Shown piece by piece: positions 8,703-18,011 of a DNA stretch of 64,000 nucleotides. The position numbers and the translations under genes were made by a program. Under the pieces are notes generated by a model. The model made no database searches and was not told the DNA's origin. It saw only the letters and a program-made list of their open reading frames with translations. Source of the DNA: Tunturiibacter empetritectus (GTDB lineage: Bacteria > Acidobacteriota > Terriglobia > Terriglobales > Acidobacteriaceae). The stretch spans positions 1 through 64,000 of the forward strand of contig NZ_JACCCU010000003.1 of assembly GCF_013410875.1 (NCBI RefSeq), read 5' to 3'. Within the stretch, counting starts at the first letter, position 1. Each line of letters starts with the position of its first letter.

Positions 8703-9251
8703 TTATTGAGAGAACGGTGAGACGTCGAGCGGCTGCAGGTGCACTGATGCGGCGCGGAGGCGCTGTAACTGAAAACGGTGATGCACTAGGTGAACGGATA
8801 AGAAGTTAAGCACTGCTTGCATACTCATCCACCCACCTACCGGATGATGGAAGAGCGCCATGCCATGAGGGCCGGCGAGGAGCCGATCGACATTTTGGGC
8901 AAGTTTGGCACGGACCTCTAGCCATTCCGCCGTGAGGATCGGCAGTTGGACATCTATGCCGGGGAGGACAACGCTGGCGGTGGAGGGAACCTTAACTTTG
9001 CGGTCGGAGCGGAAAAGGCCCTCGAGGAACCGGGTGCGCAGGTGGTCTATCAGGCCGATACGGTGCAGCTGATGCTCGTTGCTGTAGGTCACGAGGAGGA
9101 TTTCGCGTTCGGTGCGGATGAGGTGGTCCACCATCTGGAGGGCTGACCATTCGTTGGAAGTGGGGCGGAAGGCGAGCCGCTCGGATGCCCAATGGCTGAG
9201 CTCGTCGATGAGCTCGCGCTTCTGCTGTTCGATCATAGCGAAGTTAGCCAT
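8703..9251 (-). CDS. DinB-like / DUF664 four-helix protein
   Basis: A 182-residue member of the DinB/YfiT superfamily, four-helix-bundle proteins that often bind a metal with three histidines and in some cases act as thiol-dependent transferases. Seen are ELIDELSHWASERLAFRPTS, EWSALQMVDHLIRTE (first His) and VLNFLSVHLVHHRFQLQRL near the end (the HxxHH cluster). Length and helix pattern fit the family. The substrate is unknown. It stands alone, with non-coding sequence on both sides. ATG at 9236 is a possible later start. Confidence 0.75.
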   Translation of the reverse strand: MANFAMIEQQKRELIDELSHWASERLAFRPTSNEWSALQMVDHLIRTEREILLVTYSNEHQLHRIGLIDHLRTRFLEGLFRSDRKVKVPSTASVVLPGIDVQLPILTAEWLEVRAKLAQNVDRLLAGPHGMALFHHPVGGWMSMQAVLNFLSVHLVHHRFQLQRLRAASVHLQPLDVSPFSQ

Positions 9252-9703
9252 GGGAAGTTGGGAACAGCATACCTCAGGAGATATGGCTCACGTGGTACGC
9301 TTTTGACCCGACGAAAACGGGGGAGAGGTATGTGGCGGCGGCTCCGAAGGAGAACTTTGGCCTAAAGATCGGTAGGCTTCAATTTGATCCCCTTTGCTGA
9401 AATCGCTCCGGGCCATGAAAAGGTAAAGGTCTCACTATGTTCAGTGACATCCTCCCCACCGGGTTCCACTGAGCAATCACTGCAGGCGTCCGTGTCGGTT
9501 CAATCGATGCGAGCCGCAGATTACTGGCAAGGGGATCGCGTAAATGAGATGTGCAATCTGTGACGTTGGACGAAATGCGAGAAGAATTGCTTGAACGCTT
9601 CCTATGCGGGTGAAGAGGAGACCGAGATGCGCTCTCCTTCGTCGGAAGTGAAGAGAATAGGGCACAATCTGATGGAAGTTCGGTTAAGCCGCACTCGTCC
9701 TGT
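9252..9703. other. Intergenic, no gene seen
   Basis: No supportable gene. A short stretch at about 9487-9520 (GTGTCGGTTCAATCGATGC) faintly resembles a degenerate T-arm but cannot be folded into a tRNA. Confidence 0.4.
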
Positions 9704-12700
9704 CTATTGCACTGTCAATATCATTGGTTGCATGTGGACTAATCCTGTTGTGGTCGCGGCGGTCACCTGAACCGTGTAGTTGCCAGCCGTCGGTCCTGCG
9801 TTGGTGGCCGTCCCAATCGTCTGGTTGACTCCTGCTCCACATCCTGCGATAAGAAGCGTGAAGGCTGCCATGACAAAGGCTGCGCCAAACCTGCCCAATC
9901 TCCTGCGGAAAAATAGAAGGATGCCGGTGATTGGAAGGAGGAGATATGCAGTTGCAGTCGTGGAGGAGACTACTGTAATTGTCATGCTGCCGGTAGATGC
10001 GGCGGTGGGGTTCAGCGTGGCAGGCGAAAAGCTGCAGGCAGCACTGGCAGGAAGACCGGAGCAACTGAGTTTCAGCTGCTGGTTGAATCCGTTTTGCGGG
10101 GCGATGGTAAAGCCAATCTGTCCGGACGCTCCCGGTGCCAAAGTCATTGCAGTTTGACTCAGCTGCAGCGAAAAGTCCTGGGGGGCCGGTGGCGGAGGCG
10201 CGGAGGCAGTCACGCTGATAGTTAGCGGGGTGGAGACAGATGCGGCGTCGTTGGTATCTCCGCCGTAGGTGGCGACAATGGTTTGAGGGCCTGCGTTGAG
10301 GGTAGTGGTAATGCTGGCAATTCCATGAGAGAGAGAGACGGTACCGAGTGTGTCAGTGGAGTCGCTGAATGTGACGGTTCCAGTCGCGGGCGGGGCGGAG
10401 GTGTTTACTGTCGCAGTGAGGATGAGAGTTTGACCTGCAATGAGTTGAGTTGAGGACGCGTTGAGGGTCGTGGTGGTGCTGGAGGCGGCTGGTGGTTGAG
10501 GCACAACGGGCGGAGTAACGGGAGGCTCTGTCACGGCTACGGTCAGGATGGAAGAGGTTGAGGCTGCGTAAGTCGCTTCGCCGTTGTAAACAGCTACGAT
10601 GCTATGAACTCCGACGGCAAGATTAGAGTAAGTGAAAGTAGCGGCTCCATTTGCAAGGGGTACGGAGGCCAGGGTGGTCGCGCCGTCACTTAGGATCACC
10701 GTGCCGGCAGGCGTGCCGGTTGCGGAACTGACGGATAGGGAAAGGGCAAGATTTTGTTGTGTCGTGATCTGAGTGCTCGAGGCTGTAAGCGTCGTCATCG
10801 TGGCGGCTGGTGCGGCTTGGGCTACGGTCACAATCACTGTGTTTGAACTGGAGGTCGCGTCATTCGAATCGCCGTTGTAATCCGCGATGATGGTGTGAGA
10901 GCCGGCGCTGAGAGCTGAGGTGCTGAATACGGCTTTGCCGCTGGAAAGAACTGCGCTCCCGATGGTGCTGCTTCCATCTTTGAAGGACACGATTCCTGTC
11001 GGTGTACCTGAGCCTGAGACGATTGCGCTGAGAACAACGCTTTGGCCGGCTGTGGGCTGCGAAGGTCTTGCAGAGAGCACGGTTGTAGTGCTCAGAGGCG
11101 CAGGCTGCGTCAGCGTGACAGTCACAGGGCTCGACGTGGAGACAGCGTCGCCGGGGTCTCCGCCATAGACCGCAGTGATAATGTGAGAGCCAACGCTAAG
11201 AGCTGACGTGCTAAAGATGGCTCTGCTGCCGGAGAGCGTCGCGCTACCGATTGTGCTGCCTCCATCTTTGAAGGCCACGATTCCCGTCGGCGAACCTGAG
11301 CCTGAGACGACAGCCGTAAGAGTTACCGTCTGTCCAGTGGTTAGCGTCGTTGTGGATGCCGTAAGCGTGGTCGTTGTAACTGCTGGAGGCGCTGCAGCGG
11401 GAGTAAAAGCAAAAAGCGTGGCCGAGTAGCCTGCGAAGCTGTAGGTGATCGTCTCATTGTTGATAGGTGCATTAGTTTCCGAGACAATCTGTTGTAAATT
11501 TGCGCTAGAGTAGCTGTAGACAGAGGCAGTAGCCGGTAAAGGAATACCGGTCAAGGCGACGGTTGTGCTTATCGTGGTACCCGTTTTGTTCAAGACGAGA
11601 ATGGTTACGACGCTATCTGAGGTTCGTTGCGCCGCGTAGACCGAAAGCTGGCTCTGATCGGAGCTGGCCGCATCGACCCAGGTGTCTCCGTACTGTTCCC
11701 CGTTGCCGTCATAGTTGCGATACATCCTGAAGGCGTAGGCGATTGGATCAGCCGGAGCCGGAGCGCTCCACATATTCGCAAAGCCGAGCTGTTCGCGTCC
11801 AAAGATTCCCAGAACATCCATCTCGGCTATCGCATCGACGATCGACTTCCTTCCACTGTCGATGGAGTACTCCGATAAGGCGATCTTGGTGCCGGGGTAG
11901 TACTGGCTGACCCATCCCTTAAACCGCGGCAGCAACTGCATGGGGCCGTTGAAGACATACTGTTCTACCCACGTGCCTCCGTTGAAGGTTGGATCCCAAA
12001 GAGTCCGTGTGGAAGCAAGCTGTGCGGTGGCGGACGACACGTCGAAATAATAATGCTCGTCAAAATAGTCGAGGATGCGGCTACCGTTCGTCGCCTGATA
12101 CGCGGCCATCTGCTGAAGATAGTATTGGCCCGCCAGAAGGCCACCCTGTTTGGTGGTATCGCCAACCCAGCCGCCTAAGGTGAAGTCAGAAGGCCCGAGA
12201 ACCATGGCCGATGGGTCGACCTGTTTGATCGCCGCGGCATACTGCTCGCCTAGTTGTGTAATGGTGGGATAGTCCGCCCCATTGGGCAGAACATCCCGAT
12301 GGGTGTTGCCCCATCCTAAAGGTTCATTATCCAGTTGATAGAAGGCGACTCCGCCTTGAGCTGCAGGTCCGAAGGTTCCCACCAGGTGTTGTAGCCAGCC
12401 TTTCTGCAGGCCGGTTGAGTTGTCGATATGGTTGGCGTAGATATTGTTATCAATTAGCTGAGTTCCATTGGATGCGATGCTGTTGCCGCAGTTATCGCCA
12501 TTTGGATGAACATAGGGATTGGTTAATTGTTGCGCGCCGTAGACAGAGACCGGGAAGCTGCAGCTCCACGCTGCGGATTTATTGACGAACGGAATAATAG
12601 GTATCGTGATCAGCGCATTCGCCGGCTCATACGTCCGAATCATTTGATCGGCGGAGCGCCCTGGCGTAGGATTGGCGGTCCCACTGCCGCCCATAAAGTA

Positions 12701-12976
12701 CCAATCGAAGCCCGCATTACTCGAGTCAACCTGCCAGTTGTAACGTGTAGTGCCGTCTCCGCCCCAACGAATATTTGGAACTGATATCTCTTTCGCATAC
12801 GTTGCATCGAGACCGTAGTTTGCGATGCCGTAAACTTGCGCGCTGATCGGATGTCTTCCGCTGGCAATGTTGATCGATACTGTGGGAGCAGGCCCAGCTT
12901 GTCCTAGCGCTGTTGCGGACGCGGCAACGCATGCGACCAGTAGTTGAATGCATCGGGTGTCGACGTCGAATCGCAT
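9704..12976 (-). CDS. Secreted GH44-like endoglucanase with Ig-like repeats
   Basis: A 1090-residue secreted protein. A signal peptide (IQLLVACVAASATALG) is followed by a glycoside hydrolase family 44 domain to about residue 530. The acid/base is likely the Glu in FYQLDNEPLGW (near residue 218) and the nucleophile the Glu in ALSEYSID (near 369). GH44 enzymes cleave beta-1,4-glucan or xyloglucan. Next come four bacterial Ig-like domains of about 96 residues (each with TTLTAS, GTVTF or GIVSFKDG, and VATYGGD/AVYGGD motifs), whose DNA copies are offset by about 288 bp. After a proline linker (SAPPPPAPQ) there is a beta domain, then a hydrophobic segment with RRR (LLLPITGILLFFRRRLGRF) and a GC-containing tail. 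It is likely surface-anchored. ATG 12976 is preferred to GTG 12991 because it puts the basic N-region next to the signal. Confidence 0.85.
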   Translation of the reverse strand: MRFDVDTRCIQLLVACVAASATALGQAGPAPTVSINIASGRHPISAQVYGIANYGLDATYAKEISVPNIRWGGDGTTRYNWQVDSSNAGFDWYFMGGSGTANPTPGRSADQMIRTYEPANALITIPIIPFVNKSAAWSCSFPVSVYGAQQLTNPYVHPNGDNCGNSIASNGTQLIDNNIYANHIDNSTGLQKGWLQHLVGTFGPAAQGGVAFYQLDNEPLGWGNTHRDVLPNGADYPTITQLGEQYAAAIKQVDPSAMVLGPSDFTLGGWVGDTTKQGGLLAGQYYLQQMAAYQATNGSRILDYFDEHYYFDVSSATAQLASTRTLWDPTFNGGTWVEQYVFNGPMQLLPRFKGWVSQYYPGTKIALSEYSIDSGRKSIVDAIAEMDVLGIFGREQLGFANMWSAPAPADPIAYAFRMYRNYDGNGEQYGDTWVDAASSDQSQLSVYAAQRTSDSVVTILVLNKTGTTISTTVALTGIPLPATASVYSYSSANLQQIVSETNAPINNETITYSFAGYSATLFAFTPAAAPPAVTTTTLTASTTTLTTGQTVTLTAVVSGSGSPTGIVAFKDGGSTIGSATLSGSRAIFSTSALSVGSHIITAVYGGDPGDAVSTSSPVTVTLTQPAPLSTTTVLSARPSQPTAGQSVVLSAIVSGSGTPTGIVSFKDGSSTIGSAVLSSGKAVFSTSALSAGSHTIIADYNGDSNDATSSSNTVIVTVAQAAPAATMTTLTASSTQITTQQNLALSLSVSSATGTPAGTVILSDGATTLASVPLANGAATFTYSNLAVGVHSIVAVYNGEATYAASTSSILTVAVTEPPVTPPVVPQPPAASSTTTTLNASSTQLIAGQTLILTATVNTSAPPATGTVTFSDSTDTLGTVSLSHGIASITTTLNAGPQTIVATYGGDTNDAASVSTPLTISVTASAPPPPAPQDFSLQLSQTAMTLAPGASGQIGFTIAPQNGFNQQLKLSCSGLPASAACSFSPATLNPTAASTGSMTITVVSSTTATAYLLLPITGILLFFRRRLGRFGAAFVMAAFTLLIAGCGAGVNQTIGTATNAGPTAGNYTVQVTAATTTGLVHMQPMILTVQ

Positions 12977-13156
12977 GGGGAGGCGTCTCACAATCGAGCG
13001 AAGATGGTCTGCTTTGTCAGCCTAGACGGCCCAGCACACCCCATGTATACAACCTAAGTTGTAGAAAATTTATGTGGTGACCTTGCCTTTCAAGCGGCTC
13101 GTCTAATAATGCTTCGGCTTGGCACCAGTCTCTCGATCAGGAAATGGGATTTCGCC

Positions 13157-13232
13157 GGTCCAATAAGGAGAGTTTATGTGTAATCGGTGGCATAGAGAGG
13201 GGTCTGTATCATTTGCTCTAATGAGTTGCATG
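13157..13232 (+). repeat. Integration-scar-like repeat, family B copy 1
   Basis: Contains GGTCCAATAAGG (13157-13168) and, at 13178-13197, a 20-base segment that matches 36838-36857 except at two positions. Similarity continues through GGTCTGT and GAGTTGC. The other copy sits directly upstream of a tRNA-Val 3' fragment, so this one probably marks an older integration. Confidence 0.55.
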
Positions 13233-13331
13233 ACGCTGCTAAATAACGCGGATGAGTCATCATTCGGTCGTGGTCAGTCCGCCGGTCGCGCCAACAACTT
13301 ACAAATTTTGCAGTGTGTTGTTGAATTTTGA

Positions 13332-13595
13332 ACGCTTACGATCGGGAAATCGTTTCTGGGAGTCTATCTAGGTAAAGCAATCCCAGGCGCCGCCTATGGA
13401 GCCGCAGGATCACTATTGGTTATGGTCATTTGGGTCTATTACTCTGAGCAAATCTTCCTCTTTGGAGCGGAAATTACCCGCGCCCCTGCCTTGTGGAAGC
13501 GAGGGATATCGACTCAAATGAACCAAAATTCCGCGAAAACGGTAGTATTGCACACCAACTCAATAGCTAGAGCAGGACTTCTGCTACCGGCTTAG
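13332..13595 (+). pseudogene. YihY/BrkB family membrane protein C-terminal remnant
   Basis: This frame carries the conserved end of the YihY/virulence factor BrkB (formerly 'RNase BN') family: TIGKSFLGVYLGKAIPGAAY, then GAAGSLLVMVIWVYYSEQIF and LFGAEITR. In intact proteins about 220 residues with four or five membrane helices precede this part. Here the frame opens after a TGA at 13329-13331 and has no usable start. It ends in TAG at 13593-13595. It is a decayed gene fragment. Confidence 0.8.
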
Positions 13596-13733
13596 GTTCT
13601 CGAAAGAAAAGCGCCGTCCGTCTGTCTGTATCCTCGGAAGAACCGGATTCAATCGCAATGCCAAGCGGTAAGACGGAAGGTTGGCCTTATCCGAATCGCT
13701 TTGAGCCAAGCAATGAGTTATAAACATCACTAA

Positions 13734-15599
13734 TCAGACCGAGTCTGAAATTCTCTCTTCATCTGCAAGTAGTACTGCACCGTCTAGTTCAACGGTGCTT
13801 GTTGAACCGGCCTTAGGTTGGAGCAGCTTATCTTTCACGTGCTCAAGCACTTCAGGTAGCGTGAAGAATACTGGGTGCCCGTTCGACGTCTTTAATCGAC
13901 GCTGTGTCTTCTCAAGATCGCCCGCAAATTGCCATAGACAAATGATGATGTTGATCTCCGGAAATTTGGCCCGAAGTTTGTGATACAAGGTTCGGGTGTG
14001 TTCGATGGCAAAGGGCGGTAGAGCCGAGATACAGACGACCACAGGATCAAGATCGGCCACTGCGGAGAGCATCTCAGCGACAGGCCCGGTGGGGATGCTC
14101 TGACTGACGAGCCCTGCTCGATCCAGCGACTGACAGAGGAGCATTCCCACGACCTCATCCGCCTCATCCCGTGCCGGGATGCACGCGATGCGGCTCTCGG
14201 CATCCGATCCTAATAGCTGTCGGTTAGTCCCTTCAACGGGTGCGGATTCCCCAAGCTCTTCAATGAGCTCTCGGGTGCTCTGCATGATGAATGCTAAAGT
14301 TGCATCGTCTAGCTCGTTGCGATGGCGGTCCTGTTCGACCAGGCTAAGAGCAGGTATCAGGACTTCAGTGTACAGATCGTCGAGGTGCTTAGTTTCAAGG
14401 TATTGCTCCAAGACCTGTCTAGCCTCGGCCTGATCAGAGGCGAGTAACCGCTGATAGTAAAGTCCGCTTTTTGAGATTTCGGGTTCATCTCCCAGAAGAG
14501 TGTCTAGGAAGCTGAGACTGGGAACATATCGCCCCATAACGACCAGCGAAACAGTCAAGGGTGTCGCCAGGATTAGGCCGGGAAAGCCCCATATTAGCGT
14601 CCAAAAGACGGCTGCAACAAGGATAGCTAGACTAGACAGACCGACCTGGGCGCCATAGAGCAGAGGTTCCACGAAGTTGGCAACAACCAGTTCTAAAGCT
14701 AAAAAAAATGCGGTGGTACCGAAGCAATGTTTCCACCCCGGGAAGACCGCAAGTGACAACAAAATCGGCACCGCTGCAGAAGCGGGAGCTCCAATGTAGG
14801 GCAAAAAGCGAAGGATTGCTGCTAAGAGGCCCCAGAGCCAAGCTTCAGGAATTCCGATGAAGTAAAGGCCAATTCCCACCACCAGTCCAAAGATTGCATT
14901 CACCATCGATTGCAGAAGCAGATAACGCTGAATACGTCTGGTGGCTTCATCCAGTGCCTGTGTCATTACATGGAGTCGGCCTCCACTCGAAAGGTGAATG
15001 AACCTGTTACGCAGATCCTCACGCCCGATCAATACGAAGATTGTGAAGATGACAACCAGGCCCGCTGAACCCATGGATTCTACGGCGCTTTCAAGGAAAG
15101 CAAAGGTATGAGATTCGGGCACGACTTCAACCGCTAGGGGCCTCTGAAGGGAAGCGCCAGGGAGCGGCTTCTTGCCGCGATCTTGCTGCGTCGACTCGTT
15201 TTGCGGCTTACTAAGATCCTTTTCCAGATCTCCAAGAGCGTCGGAAACCTTGTCGAAATTCGAACCTCGGAGAGCCCCCACAGCATGGATCTTCTGCTCG
15301 AGCGTTGCCTTATACGTCGGCAGCTGAAGTGTCAGATCGGTAACTTCCATGGATAGTTTCCACGCAAATGCAAAAGCTAATAGACACAAACCGGTAGCGA
15401 TGATGAGAACCGCGCCTATCCTCGGGATGCGGAGTTTTCCCAGAAGTGTCATCAAGGGGGCTAAGAGCAAAGAAAGAAGGAAGGCCAGCGCGAGCGGGAT
15501 GAATACGCTCTTACCAAAGTAAAGGGCAGCAACAATAACGACAAGGGTAACGATCCGAAGCAGCTGCGCCGTCTCGGTCAGATTCGATTTTCGGTTCAT
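13734..15599 (-). CDS. AI-2E family transporter with extra C-terminal domain
   Basis: A 621-residue inner-membrane protein. The first 350 residues are an AI-2E family exporter (PF01594): paired helices at 15-55 and 60-80, a periplasmic stretch with coiled coil, then VVIFTIFVLIGREDLRNRFI, LRFLPYIGAPASAAVPILLS and WGFPGLILATPLTVSLVVMG. Family members are usually about 350 residues; this one adds some 270. The added part has a helical region (370-450) and then IACIPARDEADEVVGMLLCQ, VVVCISALPPFAIEHTR and NIIICLWQF, which resembles the B12-binding-like Rossmann fold of light/cobalamin regulators, but the cobalamin-ligand DxHxxG motif is not seen. The transported substrate is unknown. Confidence 0.8.
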   Translation of the reverse strand: MNRKSNLTETAQLLRIVTLVVIVAALYFGKSVFIPLALAFLLSLLLAPLMTLLGKLRIPRIGAVLIIATGLCLLAFAFAWKLSMEVTDLTLQLPTYKATLEQKIHAVGALRGSNFDKVSDALGDLEKDLSKPQNESTQQDRGKKPLPGASLQRPLAVEVVPESHTFAFLESAVESMGSAGLVVIFTIFVLIGREDLRNRFIHLSSGGRLHVMTQALDEATRRIQRYLLLQSMVNAIFGLVVGIGLYFIGIPEAWLWGLLAAILRFLPYIGAPASAAVPILLSLAVFPGWKHCFGTTAFFLALELVVANFVEPLLYGAQVGLSSLAILVAAVFWTLIWGFPGLILATPLTVSLVVMGRYVPSLSFLDTLLGDEPEISKSGLYYQRLLASDQAEARQVLEQYLETKHLDDLYTEVLIPALSLVEQDRHRNELDDATLAFIMQSTRELIEELGESAPVEGTNRQLLGSDAESRIACIPARDEADEVVGMLLCQSLDRAGLVSQSIPTGPVAEMLSAVADLDPVVVCISALPPFAIEHTRTLYHKLRAKFPEINIIICLWQFAGDLEKTQRRLKTSNGHPVFFTLPEVLEHVKDKLLQPKAGSTSTVELDGAVLLADEERISDSV

Positions 15600-15794
15600 T
15601 TGTTCATCTCACGGACCATCGAAGCGAGATTCACTGTTCCTTCGCTGAACAGGTAGACGGGAAGGGCGATGTTTTCGGGTCGGTGCCTTTTGCAACGGAA
15701 CCGAATAGCAAACGTGACTGAGTCTCCAATCGGATAGGGGTACTTGAACGCATGGGGGCCTGGTTGCCAAATCCATGGCCCCCGCGGTAGGCGT

Positions 15795-16055
15795 CTACAG
15801 ATTTCGGGCTCTTCCGCCAGTGACAAGTCTCACCAGCAAAGTAAGAATCACAGCTCCAACGATGGCAACAATGATCGTATAAATCAGTCCACCTTGATCA
15901 GCAAAACCAAGCGTGCGCATGATAAAACCGCCGACAATTGCTCCAACGATGCCGACGACGATATCCATTAGGGGACCAAAACCGCTCCCCTTCATAAGCT
16001 TCCCCGTGAGAAAGCCTGCAATCAGACCGACAATAATCCACCAGATAATAAACAT
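15795..16055 (-). CDS. GlsB/YeaQ/YmgE family stress membrane protein
   Basis: An 86-residue protein with three membrane helices and glycine-rich packing motifs (GLIAGFLTGKLMKGSGFGPL, then VVGIVGAIVGGFIMRTLG and IIVAIVGAVILTLLVRLV). This is the transglycosylase-associated GlsB/YeaQ family, induced by general stress in many bacteria; the molecular role is unclear. AAAGG lies seven bases before the ATG. It opens a group of stress-type genes on the minus strand. An imperfect GGGGGCC hairpin at 15754-15783 follows the stop. Confidence 0.85.
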   Translation of the reverse strand: MFIIWWIIVGLIAGFLTGKLMKGSGFGPLMDIVVGIVGAIVGGFIMRTLGFADQGGLIYTIIVAIVGAVILTLLVRLVTGGRARNL

Positions 16056-16133
16056 TAGGTAACCTTTCTATTCTTCGGAGGAGATGAGTACGAAGGGACG
16101 GCTGAGTCTACCAAGCCCCCCCGGAACGCTATA

Positions 16134-16328
16134 TTACTTTTTGGTTATCGTTGATTTGTCATGCGCCGTTTTCGAGGCTTCGTGCGCTTTGCGGGAATGG
16201 TCATGTGCCTGGTTCGAGTGCTCCGCCGCAGTCGGGTCATTCTTTGCGTGCTTGTCCGCAGCCGTGTGATGCGCCTTTGCTGCGTTCTCGTGGTGTTCTG
16301 CTGCTTTCTTATGTGCTTCGTGTGCCAT
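16134..16328 (-). CDS. Small His/Lys/Ala-rich protein
   Basis: A 64-residue hydrophilic protein of low complexity (MAHEAHKKAAEHHENAAKAH, then ADKHAKNDPTAAEHSNQAHD). AAGGAAAT sits just upstream of the ATG at 16328, so this start is preferred to the longer open frame reaching 16454. Spaced histidines suggest metal binding or a disordered protective role, but no function is known. A conserved 26-bp element lies about 120 bp upstream (16450-16475) and is shared with the BON-domain gene, so both are probably co-regulated under stress. Confidence 0.65.
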   Translation of the reverse strand: MAHEAHKKAAEHHENAAKAHHTAADKHAKNDPTAAEHSNQAHDHSRKAHEASKTAHDKSTITKK

Positions 16329-16449
16329 GATCGATTTCCTTATCTGAGCCGAACTCAGGTTACTGGTGCGCTTAGGTTGACCTGATGGTTTCGTTTCAGA
16401 CGGCAAAAGTTCGCCTTCAGTCAGTCCTTGGTTGGTCCAAACGGCTTGG

Positions 16450-16516
16450 TACAAAGTGTATGATGCCGAACACTTATCGGCAAATGAAGAATTAGAATTA
16501 ATTTTTTAGGGAGTAT
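16450..16516 (-). promoter_or_regulatory. Shared 26-bp upstream element, copy 1
   Basis: Positions 16450-16475 match 19242-19267 at 25 of 26 bases (core TGTATGATGCCGAACACTT). Both are followed, further from the gene, by an AT-rich block with GAAT..AATT..ATTTTT and a GTA-containing GGAG/TCC end (here to 16516). Read toward the minus-strand genes, the core is 121 bp before the start of the His/Lys-rich protein. Promoter or operator of a stress regulon is the likely meaning. Confidence 0.65.
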
Positions 16517-16652
16517 CCTGACAGCGTGACAGTGCGAGATACTGTCCAGAACATTCGTAGGCGGTGTTCTTGATGAAGAGCGTCCACCTGCTAACAATCA
16601 GGCTAGTGAAATGGCCTGAGATAGCGAAAGTCAAACCTCTTCTAAGGAACTC

Positions 16653-17348
16653 ATGGCAAGGGAAGTAACGAATAGGCTCCTAGAATCTCTGAACCGCAAA
16701 ACTCGCCAAATGGTTATTGCCAGGTCCAGCCTTGTCGATTTGTCCGTTCGGCAAACCCTTTCAGACGCAGGCGGGCCTCCAAAACTAGCCTATTTTCTTC
16801 TCTCCGGCTTTGCGTCGGAAGTGGTCCAACTTGCCGACGGGGAGTTCGTAGAAATAGGGCTGGTGGGAAACGAGGGGCTGACCGGCAGTTACTATCTTTT
16901 GGGACCATCGTCATCGCTCCATCGCTGTTTCATCCAAACCACGGGGACAGCGTATGAGATTCCGTTCTCTGAGTTAGAAAATCTCTTCGCAGCTTCTCCG
17001 GATCTGAGAAGTGGTGTCCTGAAATACGTACAACATCAGATTGCGCACTTGGCGCAAACAGCAGCTTGCAATCGAGTGCATGACGCGGCTCCGCGCTTTG
17101 CCCGTTGGCTCCTAACTATCCAAGACCGGAGTCGAGCGGCGGAGTTCTCTCTTACTCAGGACTTTCTCGCACAGATGCTAGGGATTGGAAGGCCAACCTT
17201 GAATATCGTCGCCAGGTCTTTTGAAAAGGCCGGATTGGTAGGCCATCGCCGCGGAACGGTTCAGATCCTTAACCGAACTGGTCTCCGAGCTATCGCTTGT
17301 CTGTGCTACGAAACCACGCGGCAGGTGTTGGTCAAGCTTTACGCATAA
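16653..17348 (+). CDS. Crp/Fnr family transcriptional regulator
   Basis: A 231-residue regulator: N-terminal cyclic-nucleotide-binding-like beta barrel (LAYFLLSGFASEVVQLADGE, FVEIGLVGNEGLTGS), dimer helix (about 120-150) and a C-terminal winged helix-turn-helix with FSLTQDFLAQMLGIGRPTLN. The cAMP-binding arginine-serine pair of Crp and the N-terminal cysteines of Fnr are not visible, so it probably senses another signal, as many Acidobacteria and Bradyrhizobium homologues do. AAGGAAC precedes the ATG. It is divergent from the stress genes, and the shared 26-bp element lies between them, so it may control them. Confidence 0.85.
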   Translation: MAREVTNRLLESLNRKTRQMVIARSSLVDLSVRQTLSDAGGPPKLAYFLLSGFASEVVQLADGEFVEIGLVGNEGLTGSYYLLGPSSSLHRCFIQTTGTAYEIPFSELENLFAASPDLRSGVLKYVQHQIAHLAQTAACNRVHDAAPRFARWLLTIQDRSRAAEFSLTQDFLAQMLGIGRPTLNIVARSFEKAGLVGHRRGTVQILNRTGLRAIACLCYETTRQVLVKLYA

Positions 17349-17457
17349 AGACGCCGTAGTAGTAGCCACGGCTGAGTAGTATGCGATGTTGATTTGAATG
17401 TGACCGGGGCAGACGGGGCTTGAGCTGAATTCAATGTCTCCATTGTGGCTCACCAAG

Positions 17458-17835
17458 CTATTGGCAACCCGGATCGCCAGAATTGTTCTGCTTTGGCGCA
17501 AATTCCGTCGAAGCGATAAAGGGTCTTTGCCGGCCAGGCGCCATACATAGAATCGCTAATTGATCTGCGCTTAGTTCTAATTGGTCGCAGCAAACATCGA
17601 CTCCTGGGGACTCATAGGCATTCCTTGCAAACGACAAAATCGAATCACAATCCGTAGGCCTGATCTTAGCGAGGCCCAACGCAGTTTGAAGGGCCGAGAT
17701 GTTGGGTTGTATGGCTACCACTGGATCGCCTTTAGCCCGCTCCGCTATGGGCAAGCTCGCCATGCGAAGGTGTCCTTCGTCCGTAGTCCTGAATGTGAGG
17801 GCATAGAGCATGCAAAATGTTAGCATCAGAGGCAT
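17458..17835 (-). CDS. Possible small secreted hypothetical protein
   Basis: A 125-residue open frame with a hydrophobic start (MPLMLTFCMLYALTF) and two cysteine pairs (DVCCDQ). No family or ribosome binding site is recognised. It is listed because no other gene explains 17349-18011, but it may be spurious. Confidence 0.25.
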   Translation of the reverse strand: MPLMLTFCMLYALTFRTTDEGHLRMASLPIAERAKGDPVVAIQPNISALQTALGLAKIRPTDCDSILSFARNAYESPGVDVCCDQLELSADQLAILCMAPGRQRPFIASTEFAPKQNNSGDPGCQ

Positions 17836-17935
17836 CCACCGCCAGTTTTCTCGGAAGCCTCAAATTCATGAGGAATCCGGTACTGTTTGTCTATACAGAT
17901 TTATGGGGTCGCACGTCAATTGCTAGCAGAAAAAG

Positions 17936-17973
17936 CGAAGGCTTGCACACCAAGTAGCGCATGCAAGCCTTCG
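17936..17973 (-). terminator. Rho-independent terminator
   Basis: A perfect 12-bp inverted repeat (CGAAGGCTTGCA at 17936-17947 and TGCAAGCCTTCG at 17962-17973) with a 14-nt loop. On the minus strand it is followed at once by CTTTTTCTGC. It lies 39 bp after the stop of the 17M-like stress gene and fits an intrinsic terminator. Confidence 0.85.
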
Positions 17974-18011
17974 ATAGCCGATAGCAGAGAAAACGTCATT
18001 GTGGCAAAAGT

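Noticed and set aside
15596..15826. 76-codon minus frame between GlsB and the AI-2E gene
   Set aside because: It has only a TTG start inside the GlsB gene, no ribosome binding site, and a GGGGGCC hairpin lies within it. The later part looks mildly coding, so it could be a gene fragment, but I could not support a product.
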